From RGIG5612 sp050944475 (GTDB lineage Bacteria > Bacillota > Clostridia > Lachnospirales > Lachnospiraceae): a stretch of 64,000 nt of DNA. Below the pieces are notes generated by a model, which saw only the letters and a program-made list of their open reading frames with translations, had not been told where the DNA came from and did no database searches. Below, in pieces: positions 15,393 through 25,378 of the stretch (positions are counted from its first letter, which is position 1; every line of letters starts with the position of its first letter). The position numbers and the translations under genes are program-made. Location: assembly GCA_050944475.1 (NCBI GenBank), contig JBMNRD010000005.1:62001-126000 (forward strand), in the 5' to 3' direction.

Positions 15393-16802
15393 ATGAAAGA
15401 AAAAACAATGGAAAAAATAGTTGCGCTTTGCAAGGGCAGGGGCTTTATTTTCCCGGGCTCGGACATCTACGGCGGTCTGGCAAATACCTGGGATTACGGC
15501 AATCTCGGCGTTGAGTTGAAAAACAATGTAAAAAAAGCCTGGTGGCAGAAATTTGTTCAGGAAAGCCCGTATAACGTGGGTCTTGACAGTGCAATCCTGA
15601 TGAATCCCAGAACCTGGGAAGCCTCCGGTCATATCGGAAGTTTTTCGGATCCTTTGATGGACTGCCGTGAGTGCAAGGAAAGGTTCAGGGCCGATAAGGT
15701 TATAGAGGATTTTTGCGCAGAAAACGACATTATACTTGACAGCTCCGTGGACGGTTGGGCTGATGAAGCTATGGAGCAATTCATTTCAGAGCATAATATC
15801 CCGTGTCCGTCCTGCGGAAAACATGATTTCACTCCAATCAGGCATTTCAACCTGATGTTTAAGACTTTTCAGGGCGTTACCGAGGATGCCAAGAATTTGG
15901 TTTATTTAAGACCGGAAACCGCTCAGGGAATTTTCGTAAATTTTAAGAATGTGCAAAGGGCTTCAAGGAAGAAGATACCTTTCGGGATATGCCAGATAGG
16001 AAAGTCCTTCAGAAACGAAATTACACCGGGAAACTTTATCTTCAGAACCAGAGAATTCGAGCAAATGGAGCTGGAATTCTTCTGTGAGCCGGGCACCGAC
16101 CTGCAGTGGTTTGAATACTGGAGGAGTTTTAGTGTTAACTGGCTTAAGAGCCTGGGCATAAAGGATGAAGAAATCCGCCTGCGTGATCATGATCCCGGAG
16201 AGCTTTCTTTTTATTCAAAGGCAACCACAGATATTGAGTTTACCTTTCCCTTCGGCTGGGGTGAGCTGTGGGGCATAGCGGACAGAACCGATTATGATCT
16301 GAACCAGCACCAGACTTTCTCGGGTGAGTCCATGGATTATTTTGATGATGAGAAGAACGTGAAATATATTCCGTACGTTGTCGAGCCCTCTTTGGGAGTG
16401 GACAGGGTGGTGCTTGCCTTCATTTGCAGTGCATATGACGAGGAAGAACTTGAAGGCGGAGATGTACGTACTATAATGCGTTTCCATCCTGCGCTTGCTC
16501 CGGTTAAGATTGCCGTAATGCCCCTTTCAAAGAAATTGAATGAAAAGGCTCAGGAGCTCTACACAAGGCTCAGCAGGTATTACAACTGTGATTTCGACGA
16601 CAGGGGTTCAATCGGCAAGAGATATCGCCGGCAGGACGAAATAGGGACTCCTTATTGCATCACTGTTGACTTTCAGACTGTCGGTGATGAGAATACTCCC
16701 GCAGACAATTGCGTAACTATAAGAGAGAGGGATTCGATGGATCAGATACGCATTCCCATTGATGAACTGGAAACGTTTTTCTTTCATAAATTTGAGTTTT
16801 AA
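15393..16802 (+). CDS. glyQS: Glycine--tRNA ligase, single-chain alpha2 type
   Basis: The 469-residue class II enzyme charges tRNA-Gly. The N-terminal GRGFIFPGSDIYGGLANTWDYG block, a zinc-site-like CRECKERF...CPSCGKH insertion, YLRPETAQGIFVNF, motif 2 FRNEITPGNFIFRTREFEQME, and the C-terminal anticodon-binding domain (from about residue 370) are all present. The length matches the alpha2 form found in many Firmicutes, not the alpha2beta2 form. The ATG follows AAGGAAGAAG. I looked for a T-box leader (TGGAACCGCG-type antiterminator) in the upstream region and saw none. Confidence 0.96.
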   Translation: MKEKTMEKIVALCKGRGFIFPGSDIYGGLANTWDYGNLGVELKNNVKKAWWQKFVQESPYNVGLDSAILMNPRTWEASGHIGSFSDPLMDCRECKERFRADKVIEDFCAENDIILDSSVDGWADEAMEQFISEHNIPCPSCGKHDFTPIRHFNLMFKTFQGVTEDAKNLVYLRPETAQGIFVNFKNVQRASRKKIPFGICQIGKSFRNEITPGNFIFRTREFEQMELEFFCEPGTDLQWFEYWRSFSVNWLKSLGIKDEEIRLRDHDPGELSFYSKATTDIEFTFPFGWGELWGIADRTDYDLNQHQTFSGESMDYFDDEKNVKYIPYVVEPSLGVDRVVLAFICSAYDEEELEGGDVRTIMRFHPALAPVKIAVMPLSKKLNEKAQELYTRLSRYYNCDFDDRGSIGKRYRRQDEIGTPYCITVDFQTVGDENTPADNCVTIRERDSMDQIRIPIDELETFFFHKFEF

Positions 16803-16821
16803 TTCAGTTTAGGTGATTGGA

Positions 16822-17709
16822 ATGAGTTTACTACAGTCAATTATTCTCGGTGTGATTCAGGGCCTTACGGAGTTTCTGCCGATAAGCAGCTCGGGACACC
16901 TTGCCATATGCAAGTATATATTCGGACTTGAGGAGACGGGCATTTTTTTTGATATCCTTCTTCATGTGGGTACGCTGATTGCGGTCTTTGCGGTTTATTA
17001 CAGGGATATATGGGAGCTTATTGTCAATGCCTTCGGAATTATCGGCGCCGTTTTCCATAATTTAGGTGTGTTTTTTAAAAGGTTTGGAAAATCCTTTGAG
17101 GAAAAAGAGGAACTTCTGTACAGCCCGGTCTTGTCCACACCCCACAGGCGTTTTGTGCTGTTAATAATTGTATCAAGCATCCCGGTAGGAATTGTGGGCT
17201 TCCTTTTTGATGACTTCATCGAGGGTGTGTCAAAGGGGCTTCTTGTTCCCGGGATTTGTTTTCTGATAACGGGAATCCTGTTGCTGCTTGCTGAAATTGT
17301 TGATGCGGGACAAAAAGGACTGAAGAATATAACTTTCCCAAATGCGATTGTAATCGGGATAGCTCAGGCCTGTGCCGTATTCCCGGGGATTTCAAGGTCG
17401 GGAGCGACCATATCCACATCACTCATGTGCGGTATAAAAAATGAGATTGCGGTTAAGTACTCATTTATCCTTTCAATTCCCGTTATTTTAGGGGCGGCAT
17501 TGAAATCGTCATTGGACGTAATTCAAGGCGAAGTTGAGATTTCAGGAAGTGTCGGAATATATGCCGCAGGAGCGGTCGTGGCCGCAATTGTCGGGTATGC
17601 CGCAATAAGACTGCTGCTGGTGATTGTGAAGAAAAGAAAGTTTAAATATTTTGCATTCTATTGTTTTGCAATCGGATTGGTTTCAATAGTCGGCTCATTT
17701 TTTATCTGA
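16822..17709 (+). CDS. uppP: Undecaprenyl-diphosphate phosphatase
   Basis: The 295-residue membrane protein of the BacA/UppP family recycles the C55-PP lipid carrier to C55-P for peptidoglycan and polysaccharide synthesis and confers bacitracin tolerance. GLTEFLPISSSGHL is the family signature, FFDILLHVGTL follows, and PGISRSGATIS is the second catalytic block. Six to eight hydrophobic segments are visible. I chose the ATG at 16822 because AGGTGA lies 5 bases upstream; a GTG at 16813 overlaps that site. It lies 19 bp after glyQS and 27 bp before the FtsK gene, so these are probably co-transcribed. Confidence 0.95.
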   Translation: MSLLQSIILGVIQGLTEFLPISSSGHLAICKYIFGLEETGIFFDILLHVGTLIAVFAVYYRDIWELIVNAFGIIGAVFHNLGVFFKRFGKSFEEKEELLYSPVLSTPHRRFVLLIIVSSIPVGIVGFLFDDFIEGVSKGLLVPGICFLITGILLLLAEIVDAGQKGLKNITFPNAIVIGIAQACAVFPGISRSGATISTSLMCGIKNEIAVKYSFILSIPVILGAALKSSLDVIQGEVEISGSVGIYAAGAVVAAIVGYAAIRLLLVIVKKRKFKYFAFYCFAIGLVSIVGSFFI

Positions 17710-17736
17710 ATGGGCAGTGCATAGTCGGAGGAAGAA

Positions 17737-20361
17737 TTGCCAACGAACAGGAAAAAAACAACTACAACTACAAAGAAGGCCGTTGAAAAACCGGCCGCAA
17801 AACCGACCGAAAAGCCTGCTGAAAACAAAGGGGTTTCAAGGGAGGTTCTGATTGTTGCGGGGATATGCGTCAGCGTACTTCTTGAGCTTGCCAACTTTGA
17901 TATTTTGGGGATGGTCGGCGGCTGGTTGAAGTATGCCCAATTCGGGTTGTTCGGTTGTATGGGGTATGCCTTCCCCGTCATGTTGTTCATAGGGGTGCTT
18001 ATTACCGTCTTTCTGAAAGATGCGGGAAGGGACACGCTTATTTACTGTTTTATTTTTTTCCTGGGACTGTGTACTCTTGTACATCTTATCAGCGGTGTTT
18101 CATTAAGTGAGCCGCTGACATCATATTTTAAAATGGGAACGGAGTTAGGCATGGCCGGGGGAATTGTCGGCGGTGCAATTGCTGCCGGGTTGAACATAGC
18201 GATAAGCAAAACAGGTGCTTATGTGGTTATCGTGATGCTGATGCTCTTTAGCGTATTCATGATTTTCAGGAAAAAGCTTTCAGCCGCATATGCAGCAAGG
18301 CAGGCACCGGAACCGGAAAAGCAAATTGCCGAAAATGACGTAAGGAGTGCAGCTGCAGCCAAAAGAAGCAGGGTTAAGGGACAGCCTGTATACGAGACCG
18401 AAGAAGACGGTACTATAATAAGAATAGTCAAAACCCCCGCAAAAAGACGAAAGGTGAAGAGAGCACAGCTCAACCGGACAAAGCGTAAGGCGACAAAACT
18501 CAGGGACGGCACGGTTAAAAGCATCCGTTCGGTCAATAAGGCCAAAGGAGTGGTGCATAACACCTCGATTATTCCAGGAAATGCCGGAGGTGATGAAATC
18601 CACGAGATTACCAATCTGAGGCCCGAGCAGATTTTAGATGCCGAGGTTAAGGCCAAGGAGCCGAAGAAGGCTGTTCTTACAATAACCGATGTTAAAAACG
18701 AGGGGACTATTTCAAGACCGGCATACGAAGGCCGCAAAAGGACCTCCGCAAGTGAGAAAGCTGCGAAGGAAAGCGAAGCCCATAAGCAGCCGCTTTCCGG
18801 GAAAACGCTTTCGGGGGGCGAGGCCGTGAAAACCTTTACTCCGTCGAAAACGACCGGGGGAGACATGGAGAATTTCAAACTGCCGCCGATAGAGCTGCTT
18901 GCAAGGCAAAAAGCAAGAGGCCTCGAGGAAAACGATGCCAATGCACTTGCCCGCAGACTCGAGGTTGTTCTGGAAAACTTCGGTGTCAATGCCAAGGTCA
19001 TAGACAAGCAGGTGGGGCCGTCGGTTACCAGATTTGAGCTGCAGCCTGAACTGGGAACCAGAGTCAATAAAATCACCTCGCTGACAGATGATCTGAAGCT
19101 TAACCTTGCAGCCCCCGAAATACGCATTGAGGCGCCGATTCCCGGAAGAGCGGCCATTGGCATAGAAATTCCAAATAAGACCAAAGTAGTAGTATCCTTA
19201 AGGGAGCTCCTTGAGGTGCCGGAGCTGGCAAATCACAAGTCCAAGATAGCATTCGCGGCGGGAAAGGATATCAGCGGAAATGTCATCGTGGCGGATCTGG
19301 CCAAGATGCCCCACCTGCTTATCGCCGGGACCACCGGTTCAGGCAAATCCGTTTTCCTGAATACAATTATCATGTGCATACTTTACAGAGCAAAGCCTTC
19401 AGAGGTAGGTATGATAATTATTGACCCCAAGCGGGTGGAGTTCGGCAATTACGCAGGCATTCCGCATCTTATGAAGGATGTTGTGACCGATTCTGCCCAG
19501 GCGGTCAGCACATTAAGATGGGCGGTGGCTGAAATGACCGGCCGTTATCAAAGGATGCAGCTTTCCGGAGTCAGGGATTTCAAAACATATAATGAAAAAT
19601 TTGACAGGGGACAAATCAACGTGGAAGAAGAGAATCCCCGACGTATGCAGCAGATAGTCATAGTAATAGACGAGCTTGCCGACCTTATGATGGTGGCGGC
19701 AAAGGAAGTTGAGAACCATATCTGCAGGCTTGCCCAGCTTGCAAGGGCGGCGGGAATACATATGGTTGTTGCAACCCAGAGGCCGTCGGTTGATGTTGTG
19801 ACCGGCCTAATTAAGGCAAATATACCTGCCAGGGCGGCACTGCTTGTAGCTTCGGGAGTCGATTCAAGAACAATCATTGACATGGTCGGAGCGGAAAAGC
19901 TGCTGGGCAACGGGGATATGTTGTTTTATCCCACGGGGTATGTAAAGCCTCTCAGGGTTCAAGGCGCGCTGGTTTCAGACAGAGAGATTCGCGATACGGT
20001 AAGATATCTTGTCAGAAACAAGACCGGGGATATTTACGAGGAGGATGCACGGATGATTCAGGAGTACATGGATGCCAAGCCGGAAGATTCAAAGCAGGAT
20101 AAGGATGATACTGCGGACAGGTTTGATGTGTATTTTTACAAGGCCGGGATGGAATGCATCGAGCGGGAAAAGGCCTCCTCGAGCATGATACAAAGGAGAT
20201 TCAGCATAGGCTTCAACCGTGCCGCAAGGATAATTGATCAGCTTTATGATGCCGGGGTCGTGGGACCTGATAACGGACCAAGGGCACGGGAGGTGCTTAT
20301 GAATTTGGTTCAATTTAGGGAAACCTGCAGGCAGCTGGGCGTTGAGATAACAGAGGAGTAA
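17737..20361 (+). CDS. ftsK: FtsK/SpoIIIE-family DNA translocase
   Basis: This 874-residue protein pumps chromosomal DNA through the division or sporulation septum. A Thr/Lys-rich N-terminal stretch is followed by four hydrophobic segments (about residues 36-180), a basic/charged linker to about residue 385, the alpha domain, and the beta RecA-like motor with GTTGSGKSVF (Walker A) and IVIDELADLMM (Walker B). The C-terminal winged-helix gamma domain (SSSMIQRRFSIGFNRAARI) recognises polar DNA motifs. The start is TTG at 17737, 8 bases behind GGAGGA. FtsK and SpoIIIE cannot be told apart here. Confidence 0.94.
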   Translation: MPTNRKKTTTTTKKAVEKPAAKPTEKPAENKGVSREVLIVAGICVSVLLELANFDILGMVGGWLKYAQFGLFGCMGYAFPVMLFIGVLITVFLKDAGRDTLIYCFIFFLGLCTLVHLISGVSLSEPLTSYFKMGTELGMAGGIVGGAIAAGLNIAISKTGAYVVIVMLMLFSVFMIFRKKLSAAYAARQAPEPEKQIAENDVRSAAAAKRSRVKGQPVYETEEDGTIIRIVKTPAKRRKVKRAQLNRTKRKATKLRDGTVKSIRSVNKAKGVVHNTSIIPGNAGGDEIHEITNLRPEQILDAEVKAKEPKKAVLTITDVKNEGTISRPAYEGRKRTSASEKAAKESEAHKQPLSGKTLSGGEAVKTFTPSKTTGGDMENFKLPPIELLARQKARGLEENDANALARRLEVVLENFGVNAKVIDKQVGPSVTRFELQPELGTRVNKITSLTDDLKLNLAAPEIRIEAPIPGRAAIGIEIPNKTKVVVSLRELLEVPELANHKSKIAFAAGKDISGNVIVADLAKMPHLLIAGTTGSGKSVFLNTIIMCILYRAKPSEVGMIIIDPKRVEFGNYAGIPHLMKDVVTDSAQAVSTLRWAVAEMTGRYQRMQLSGVRDFKTYNEKFDRGQINVEEENPRRMQQIVIVIDELADLMMVAAKEVENHICRLAQLARAAGIHMVVATQRPSVDVVTGLIKANIPARAALLVASGVDSRTIIDMVGAEKLLGNGDMLFYPTGYVKPLRVQGALVSDREIRDTVRYLVRNKTGDIYEEDARMIQEYMDAKPEDSKQDKDDTADRFDVYFYKAGMECIEREKASSSMIQRRFSIGFNRAARIIDQLYDAGVVGPDNGPRAREVLMNLVQFRETCRQLGVEITEE

Positions 20362-20371
20362 AGGAGCGGCA

Positions 20372-22603
20372 TTGTTTGCGGATGTAATTGCGGATATTTC
20401 TCATGATAGTGTTGACAGGGCCTTTGAGTATATTATTCCGGAGGAACTTGCGCAGAGAATAAAGAGGGGCAGCCGGGTTAAAGTGCCCTTCGGAAGGTCC
20501 GACAAGTTGATAGACGGATTTGTAATAAATATTAAGGAAAAAGCCGCGTGGGATGCTGCGCGGCTTAAATCCATTCACTCAATTGAGGAAGAAAGCATTT
20601 TCGTTGAGGACTCATTGATTGAGCTTGCGGATTTTATTAAGACAAATTACGGCGGCACCATGAACAGGGCGCTGAAAACAGTGCTTCCGGTTAAGAAAGC
20701 CGCTGCTCCGGTTACCGAAAAATATATATATCTTGCCGCGGAAGAAGCGGAGTCTCTGGCAGCTTTGGAAAGGTTTACGAAGGATAAAAGGAGTGTCGCA
20801 AAACTCAGGCTGATGAATGAACTTGTGAGGGAAAGGGTGCTTCCCTGCGAGATCGTCAGCGGCAAATTGAATATTTCTCCATCCACGATAAAATCCCTTG
20901 AAAAGGAGGGCTTAATCGGAGTTGATGTCAGGACAAACCTCAGGGATGCTATCAGTCCGGTGACCCGGGAGCCGTATACCATTGTACTGAATGAGGATCA
21001 GAGGTCAGTCGCCGACAGCATTTGGAGCAGATATGAGGGAGGAGATATGCGCCCCTCACTGATTCGCGGCGTGACAGGTTCGGGAAAGACGGAGATATAC
21101 ATCAATCTGATTGACAGGATTATAAAACAGGGAAAGCAGGCCATTGTACTGATTCCGGAAATTGCCCTGACATATCAGACGGTAATGAGGTTTTACAAAA
21201 AATTCGGGGACAGAATATCGGTCATCAATTCAAAACTCAGCCCGGCTCAAAGACATGACCAGATTGAGAAAGCAAAAAAAGGTCAGGTTGACATTATCAT
21301 CGGCCCGCGTTCGGCGCTTTTCGCCCCTTTTGCAAACCTGGGAATAATCATAATAGACGAGGAGCATGAGGGAACCTATAAGAATGAAAACGTGCCCCGC
21401 TATCACAGCCGTGAGGTGGCGATAAAACGCGCGCAACTTGCAGGCGGAATAGTGGTAATGGGCTCGGCAACACCTTCGGTTGAATCCTATTACAAAGCAA
21501 AACAGGGTGAGTATGCCCTGTATACGCTTGAAAGACGTGCGGAGGGAGCGGCTCTTCCGCAGGTTCATATTGTAGATCTCCGAGAGGAGCTGGCCTCGGG
21601 AAACCGCTCAATGGTCAGCCGCAAACTTCAGAAGATGATTGCCGGATGCCTTGCGCGGTCGGAGCAGGTCATGCTTTTCATTAACAGAAGAGGATATTCA
21701 AGTTTTGTCTCATGCCGCAGTTGCGGGGAGGCGATTAAGTGCCGCCATTGCGACGTATCCCTTAAATATCACAAAAACGGCAAGTTGATGTGTCATTATT
21801 GCGGATATGAAATGCCCATGGTGAAGATCTGCCCCTCTTGCGGGTCAACCATGATAGGGACATTCGGTACAGGAACCCAAAAGGTGGAAGAGGAGATAAA
21901 CAAGCTTTTCCCCGAGGCGGTAATCCTCAGGATGGACTACGATACCACCAGAAAAAAGGACGGCCATGAAAAAATATTAAGCGCCTTTGCAAACCGTCAG
22001 GCAGATATACTTATCGGTACCCAGATGATAGTCAAGGGACATGACTTTGAAAATGTCACATTGGTCGGAATAATGGCTGCGGATCTGTCCCTTTATTCCG
22101 ACAGTTACCAAGCACCTGAACGCACCTTTCAGCTGTTGACTCAGGCGGCAGGCAGGGCGGGACGCGGCAGCAGGGCAGGCAGCGTGGTGATACAGACCTA
22201 CTCCCCGGACAATTACGCAGTCAGGCTGGGGGCGAAGCAGGACTATAATGAATTCTACGAATTTGAAATGAAATACCGGGAACTTCTGGGTTATCCTCCG
22301 GTAAAAAATATGCTGGAAATAATGGTCAGCTGCACGGACGAGAAAAAATTGGATGTCGTATGCGAAATGATTGCCCGCCTGCTTAAGGAAAGCATCGACG
22401 GAGACGGGGAGGAAGTGCTGATGACAGGGCCGGCCGTGGCGTCCATCGCAAAGATTAACGACAGACACAGGAAGGTTGTTTATCTCAGAGCGGAAAGCTA
22501 CAAAAGACTTACGCAGCTGAAGGACCTGATAGAGGACGAACAAAGCCGGGAGCCTGACGGTGACATATTGATAACATTTGATTTTTCAATGATTGGGAGA
22601 TAA
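20372..22603 (+). CDS. priA: Primosomal protein N' (PriA replication-restart helicase)
   Basis: The 743-residue PriA restarts stalled replication forks by a 3'-5' helicase activity. The N-terminal DNA-binding domain (FADVIADISHDSVDRAFEY) precedes RGVTGSGKTEIYI (Walker A), IIIDEEHEGTYK (DEEH box) and the zinc-binding insertion CRSCGEAIKCRHCD...CHYCG...CPSCGS, with QAAGRAGR as motif VI. The start is TTG with AAGGAG 6 bases upstream, 10 bp after ftsK. The downstream def gene starts 3 bp after the stop. Confidence 0.95.
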   Translation: MFADVIADISHDSVDRAFEYIIPEELAQRIKRGSRVKVPFGRSDKLIDGFVINIKEKAAWDAARLKSIHSIEEESIFVEDSLIELADFIKTNYGGTMNRALKTVLPVKKAAAPVTEKYIYLAAEEAESLAALERFTKDKRSVAKLRLMNELVRERVLPCEIVSGKLNISPSTIKSLEKEGLIGVDVRTNLRDAISPVTREPYTIVLNEDQRSVADSIWSRYEGGDMRPSLIRGVTGSGKTEIYINLIDRIIKQGKQAIVLIPEIALTYQTVMRFYKKFGDRISVINSKLSPAQRHDQIEKAKKGQVDIIIGPRSALFAPFANLGIIIIDEEHEGTYKNENVPRYHSREVAIKRAQLAGGIVVMGSATPSVESYYKAKQGEYALYTLERRAEGAALPQVHIVDLREELASGNRSMVSRKLQKMIAGCLARSEQVMLFINRRGYSSFVSCRSCGEAIKCRHCDVSLKYHKNGKLMCHYCGYEMPMVKICPSCGSTMIGTFGTGTQKVEEEINKLFPEAVILRMDYDTTRKKDGHEKILSAFANRQADILIGTQMIVKGHDFENVTLVGIMAADLSLYSDSYQAPERTFQLLTQAAGRAGRGSRAGSVVIQTYSPDNYAVRLGAKQDYNEFYEFEMKYRELLGYPPVKNMLEIMVSCTDEKKLDVVCEMIARLLKESIDGDGEEVLMTGPAVASIAKINDRHRKVVYLRAESYKRLTQLKDLIEDEQSREPDGDILITFDFSMIGR

Positions 22604-22606
22604 ATT

Positions 22607-23161
22607 ATGGCAATCAGGAATATTAGAATTGAAGGGGATCCGATACTCAGAAAGATTTCGAAGTCTGTTAAGGAAATAACTCAAAGGACAGACGAGTTGA
22701 TTGATGACATGATTGAAAGTCTGGGGCAGCTTAACGGAGTGGGACTGGCCGCTGTTCAGGTGGGCGTGTTGAAAAGGATTTGTATTATCTGCATGGATGC
22801 GGATGACTTAAGAGAGAATGAAGATGAAAAAAGTGCCGAAAAAGGGGAATACAGGACCCATACAGACGGTGAAAACCTTATAGTCATCAATCCCGAAGTA
22901 ATTGAGGCGGAAAACGGGACCCAGACAGGAAACGAGGGCTGTCTGTCCACACCCGGGAAATGGGGTGTGGTTACAAGGCCGATGAGGGTTATATTGAAGG
23001 CGCTTGACAGGAATTTGGAGCCGTATGAGCTTAAGGCCGAGGGGCTTCTTGCAAGGGCGATCTGCCATGAGTGCGACCATATGGACGGAAGGCTTTACAT
23101 CGATCTTGTTGAGGGTGACATTTTTATAGAGAACAAGGACGAGGAAGAAGAGAAAGAATGA
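22607..23161 (+). CDS. def: Peptide deformylase
   Basis: The 184-residue metalloenzyme removes the formyl group from nascent peptides. All three signature motifs are visible: GVGLAAVQVG (motif 1), EGCLSTPG (motif 2, Cys metal ligand) and CHECDHMDG (motif 3, HExxH). An acidic insertion at about residues 65-90 (ENEDEKSAEKGEY) is longer than in minimal enzymes. It lies between priA and fmt, and its stop overlaps the fmt start as ATGA, the classic deformylase/formyltransferase pairing. Confidence 0.96.
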   Translation: MAIRNIRIEGDPILRKISKSVKEITQRTDELIDDMIESLGQLNGVGLAAVQVGVLKRICIICMDADDLRENEDEKSAEKGEYRTHTDGENLIVINPEVIEAENGTQTGNEGCLSTPGKWGVVTRPMRVILKALDRNLEPYELKAEGLLARAICHECDHMDGRLYIDLVEGDIFIENKDEEEEKE

Positions 23162-24090
23162 AAATAGTTTTTTTCGGAACTCCGAATATAGCCGCAGCAA
23201 TTCTTAAAAGGCTTATTGAATCAGAGCACGAGGTCATTGCCCTGGTCACCCAGCCTGACAGGGGCTCGGGACGGGGAAAGGCGGTACAATACTCGCCTGC
23301 CAAGAAAACCGCCCTGGCTGCGGACATTCCGGTGCTTCAGCCTGAAAGGGTGTCCGATGAGGCATTTTTGGAGGAATTAAGGGCATTAAACGCAGACCTG
23401 CATGTTGTGGCGGCATACGCTCAGAAAATTCCGAATGCCATCCTTGAAATGACACCGCTTGGCTGTATAAATGTGCATCCTTCTCTCCTTCCCAGATACA
23501 GAGGAGCAACCCCCTTGAATGCGGCAATTCTGAACGGGGATGATGTCAGCGGAGTAACCGTTATGAAAATGGCCGAGGAAATGGATGCGGGCGACATACT
23601 GCTTCAGGGAGAAATACGCCTCAGTCCGACGGAAACTGTGAGAACGCTTGAGCAAAAGGCCATTGAACTGGGTGGCGAGCTGCTCCTTGAGACAATAAAA
23701 GGACTACGGGAGAACACCATAAGGCCTGTTAAGCAGGATGATACCCTCAGTACATATGTTAAGCAGATAAGAAAGGAAGACGGCAGAATAGACTTTGCGG
23801 CTTTGGGGGCGGCAGTCATTGAACGAATGATAAGAGCATATGAGCCCTGGCCCGGGACGTATACCTATCTTGACGGAAAGGTATTTAAGATTCAGGAGGC
23901 CACGGTTATGCCGTCGGAATCTGAGGCGCTGCCCGGTCAGGTGGTTTTCGCGGACAAAGAGTGTATCGGAATACAAACCGCGGAGGGGATTCTTGTACCC
24001 ACAGTCGTCCAGCTTGAGGGGAAGAAGAGTATGGCAATCGGTGAATTCCTCCGTGGAAAGAAAATAGAGCAGGGATATATATTTGGCTGA
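23158..24090 (+). CDS. fmt: Methionyl-tRNA formyltransferase
   Basis: The 310-residue enzyme transfers a formyl group from 10-formyl-THF to initiator Met-tRNA. The N-terminal FFGTPNIAAAIL start, the catalytic NVHPSLLPRYRGATP block and VMKMAEEMDAGDIL are diagnostic, followed by the OB-fold C-terminal domain. It overlaps def by 4 bp, and rsmB starts inside its 3' end, so the three are translationally linked. Confidence 0.96.
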   Translation: MKIVFFGTPNIAAAILKRLIESEHEVIALVTQPDRGSGRGKAVQYSPAKKTALAADIPVLQPERVSDEAFLEELRALNADLHVVAAYAQKIPNAILEMTPLGCINVHPSLLPRYRGATPLNAAILNGDDVSGVTVMKMAEEMDAGDILLQGEIRLSPTETVRTLEQKAIELGGELLLETIKGLRENTIRPVKQDDTLSTYVKQIRKEDGRIDFAALGAAVIERMIRAYEPWPGTYTYLDGKVFKIQEATVMPSESEALPGQVVFADKECIGIQTAEGILVPTVVQLEGKKSMAIGEFLRGKKIEQGYIFG

Positions 24091-25375
24091 AAGCGACAGA
24101 AATGCAAGAAATACAGTCCTTTGGATGCTTGGGGAAACCCTCGGCAAAGGCAGGCTGAGCCACATGGTGGTGAATGAGACCTTTGAAACGGAGGCATTTA
24201 ATCCGCGTGACAGGGCCTTTATCAGCCGCCTTTATTTGGGCGTGCTTGAGCGCCTGATTTATCTGGATTACGTAATAAACAGGCACTCCGCCGTCAACAC
24301 GGCGAATATGAAGCCGGATGTCCTGAATATACTGCGGATGGGCGCATACCAGCTGCTTTTCATGGACGGAGTGCCTGATTTTGCAGCCATAAACGAGTCC
24401 GTAGAGCTGGCCTCCAAGTGTCTTCCCGCCCATTTAAAGGCATTTGTTAACGGCGTGTTGCGGAGTATTCAAAGAGGTAGGGATGATGAAATGCCGGACA
24501 TGCCGCCCAATGTAAGGCTGTCGGTTCCAAAGTGGATATATGAAATGGTCGTTGGAGATTACGGTATGGCGGCGGCAGTCGATTTCTTTGAGGGAGCCTT
24601 AGACGAAAATAAAAGAGTAACAATCAGGTTCAACAGAGCCGCAGCCGGCACTGGGGAAATAACAGCCCTGCTTGAGAAAGAAGGCTGCAGCGTCGCTCCT
24701 GTTGATGAAGAGGCCGGGGTTTACAGATTGTGGAACTTTGAATCTCTGACCGGCCTGAGAGCTTATAAAGAAGGACTGTTCATTGTGCAGGATTACAGCT
24801 CGGTGCGTGCAGCCATGGCATGCGTGTTTGCTCTTAAGCGTGCAGGCATAGACAGTCCGCTTATCTTGGATGTATGTGCCGCACCCGGCGGAAAAACTAT
24901 GTGCATGGCGGAGCATTTTCCCAATGGAAGAATAATTGCCCGGGACATAAGCGGGGCAAAGACCGCACTGATTAAAGAAAATGCGGAAAGACTCGGGCTG
25001 GAGAACATAAGCATTCAGATTCATGATGCGCTTGTGTTTGACGGGACCTTGAAGGAAAAGGTCGATCTGGTTATAGCCGACCTTCCTTGTTCCGGGCTTG
25101 GTGTAATCGGAGGCAAGCCGGACATCAAATTCAGAATCAGACCCGATGATATAAATGAGCTATCAAGGCTTCAGAATGATATCCTGGATGTGGTTCAGGG
25201 TTATGTCGGAAAGGGCGGATATATTATGTACAGCACCTGCACAATATGTAAGGCTGAAAATGAAGACAACGCTTCGGAATTTGCCGAAAGGCACGGGTAC
25301 GAGCTTATACGCGAGGAAAAACTCCTGCCGAAGGATGCGGACGGTTTTTATTTTGCTTTAATGAAGAAAAAATAA
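24083..25375 (+). CDS. rsmB: 16S rRNA (cytosine-967-C5)-methyltransferase RsmB
   Basis: The 430-residue protein combines an N-terminal NusB-like RNA-binding domain (to about residue 140) with an SAM-dependent m5C methyltransferase domain. DVCAAPGGKTM binds SAM, DLPCSGLG carries motif IV with one Cys, and MYSTCTI carries the catalytic Cys of motif VI. The TTG start at 24083 overlaps fmt by 8 bp. This rsmB position after fmt is common in Clostridia and bacilli. Confidence 0.94.
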   Translation: MAESDRNARNTVLWMLGETLGKGRLSHMVVNETFETEAFNPRDRAFISRLYLGVLERLIYLDYVINRHSAVNTANMKPDVLNILRMGAYQLLFMDGVPDFAAINESVELASKCLPAHLKAFVNGVLRSIQRGRDDEMPDMPPNVRLSVPKWIYEMVVGDYGMAAAVDFFEGALDENKRVTIRFNRAAAGTGEITALLEKEGCSVAPVDEEAGVYRLWNFESLTGLRAYKEGLFIVQDYSSVRAAMACVFALKRAGIDSPLILDVCAAPGGKTMCMAEHFPNGRIIARDISGAKTALIKENAERLGLENISIQIHDALVFDGTLKEKVDLVIADLPCSGLGVIGGKPDIKFRIRPDDINELSRLQNDILDVVQGYVGKGGYIMYSTCTICKAENEDNASEFAERHGYELIREEKLLPKDADGFYFALMKKK

Positions 25376-25378
25376 TCA

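Noticed and set aside
18219..19184. 321-codon minus-strand open frame rich in Ser/Leu
   Set aside because: It is the antisense shadow of the low-complexity linker of the FtsK gene.
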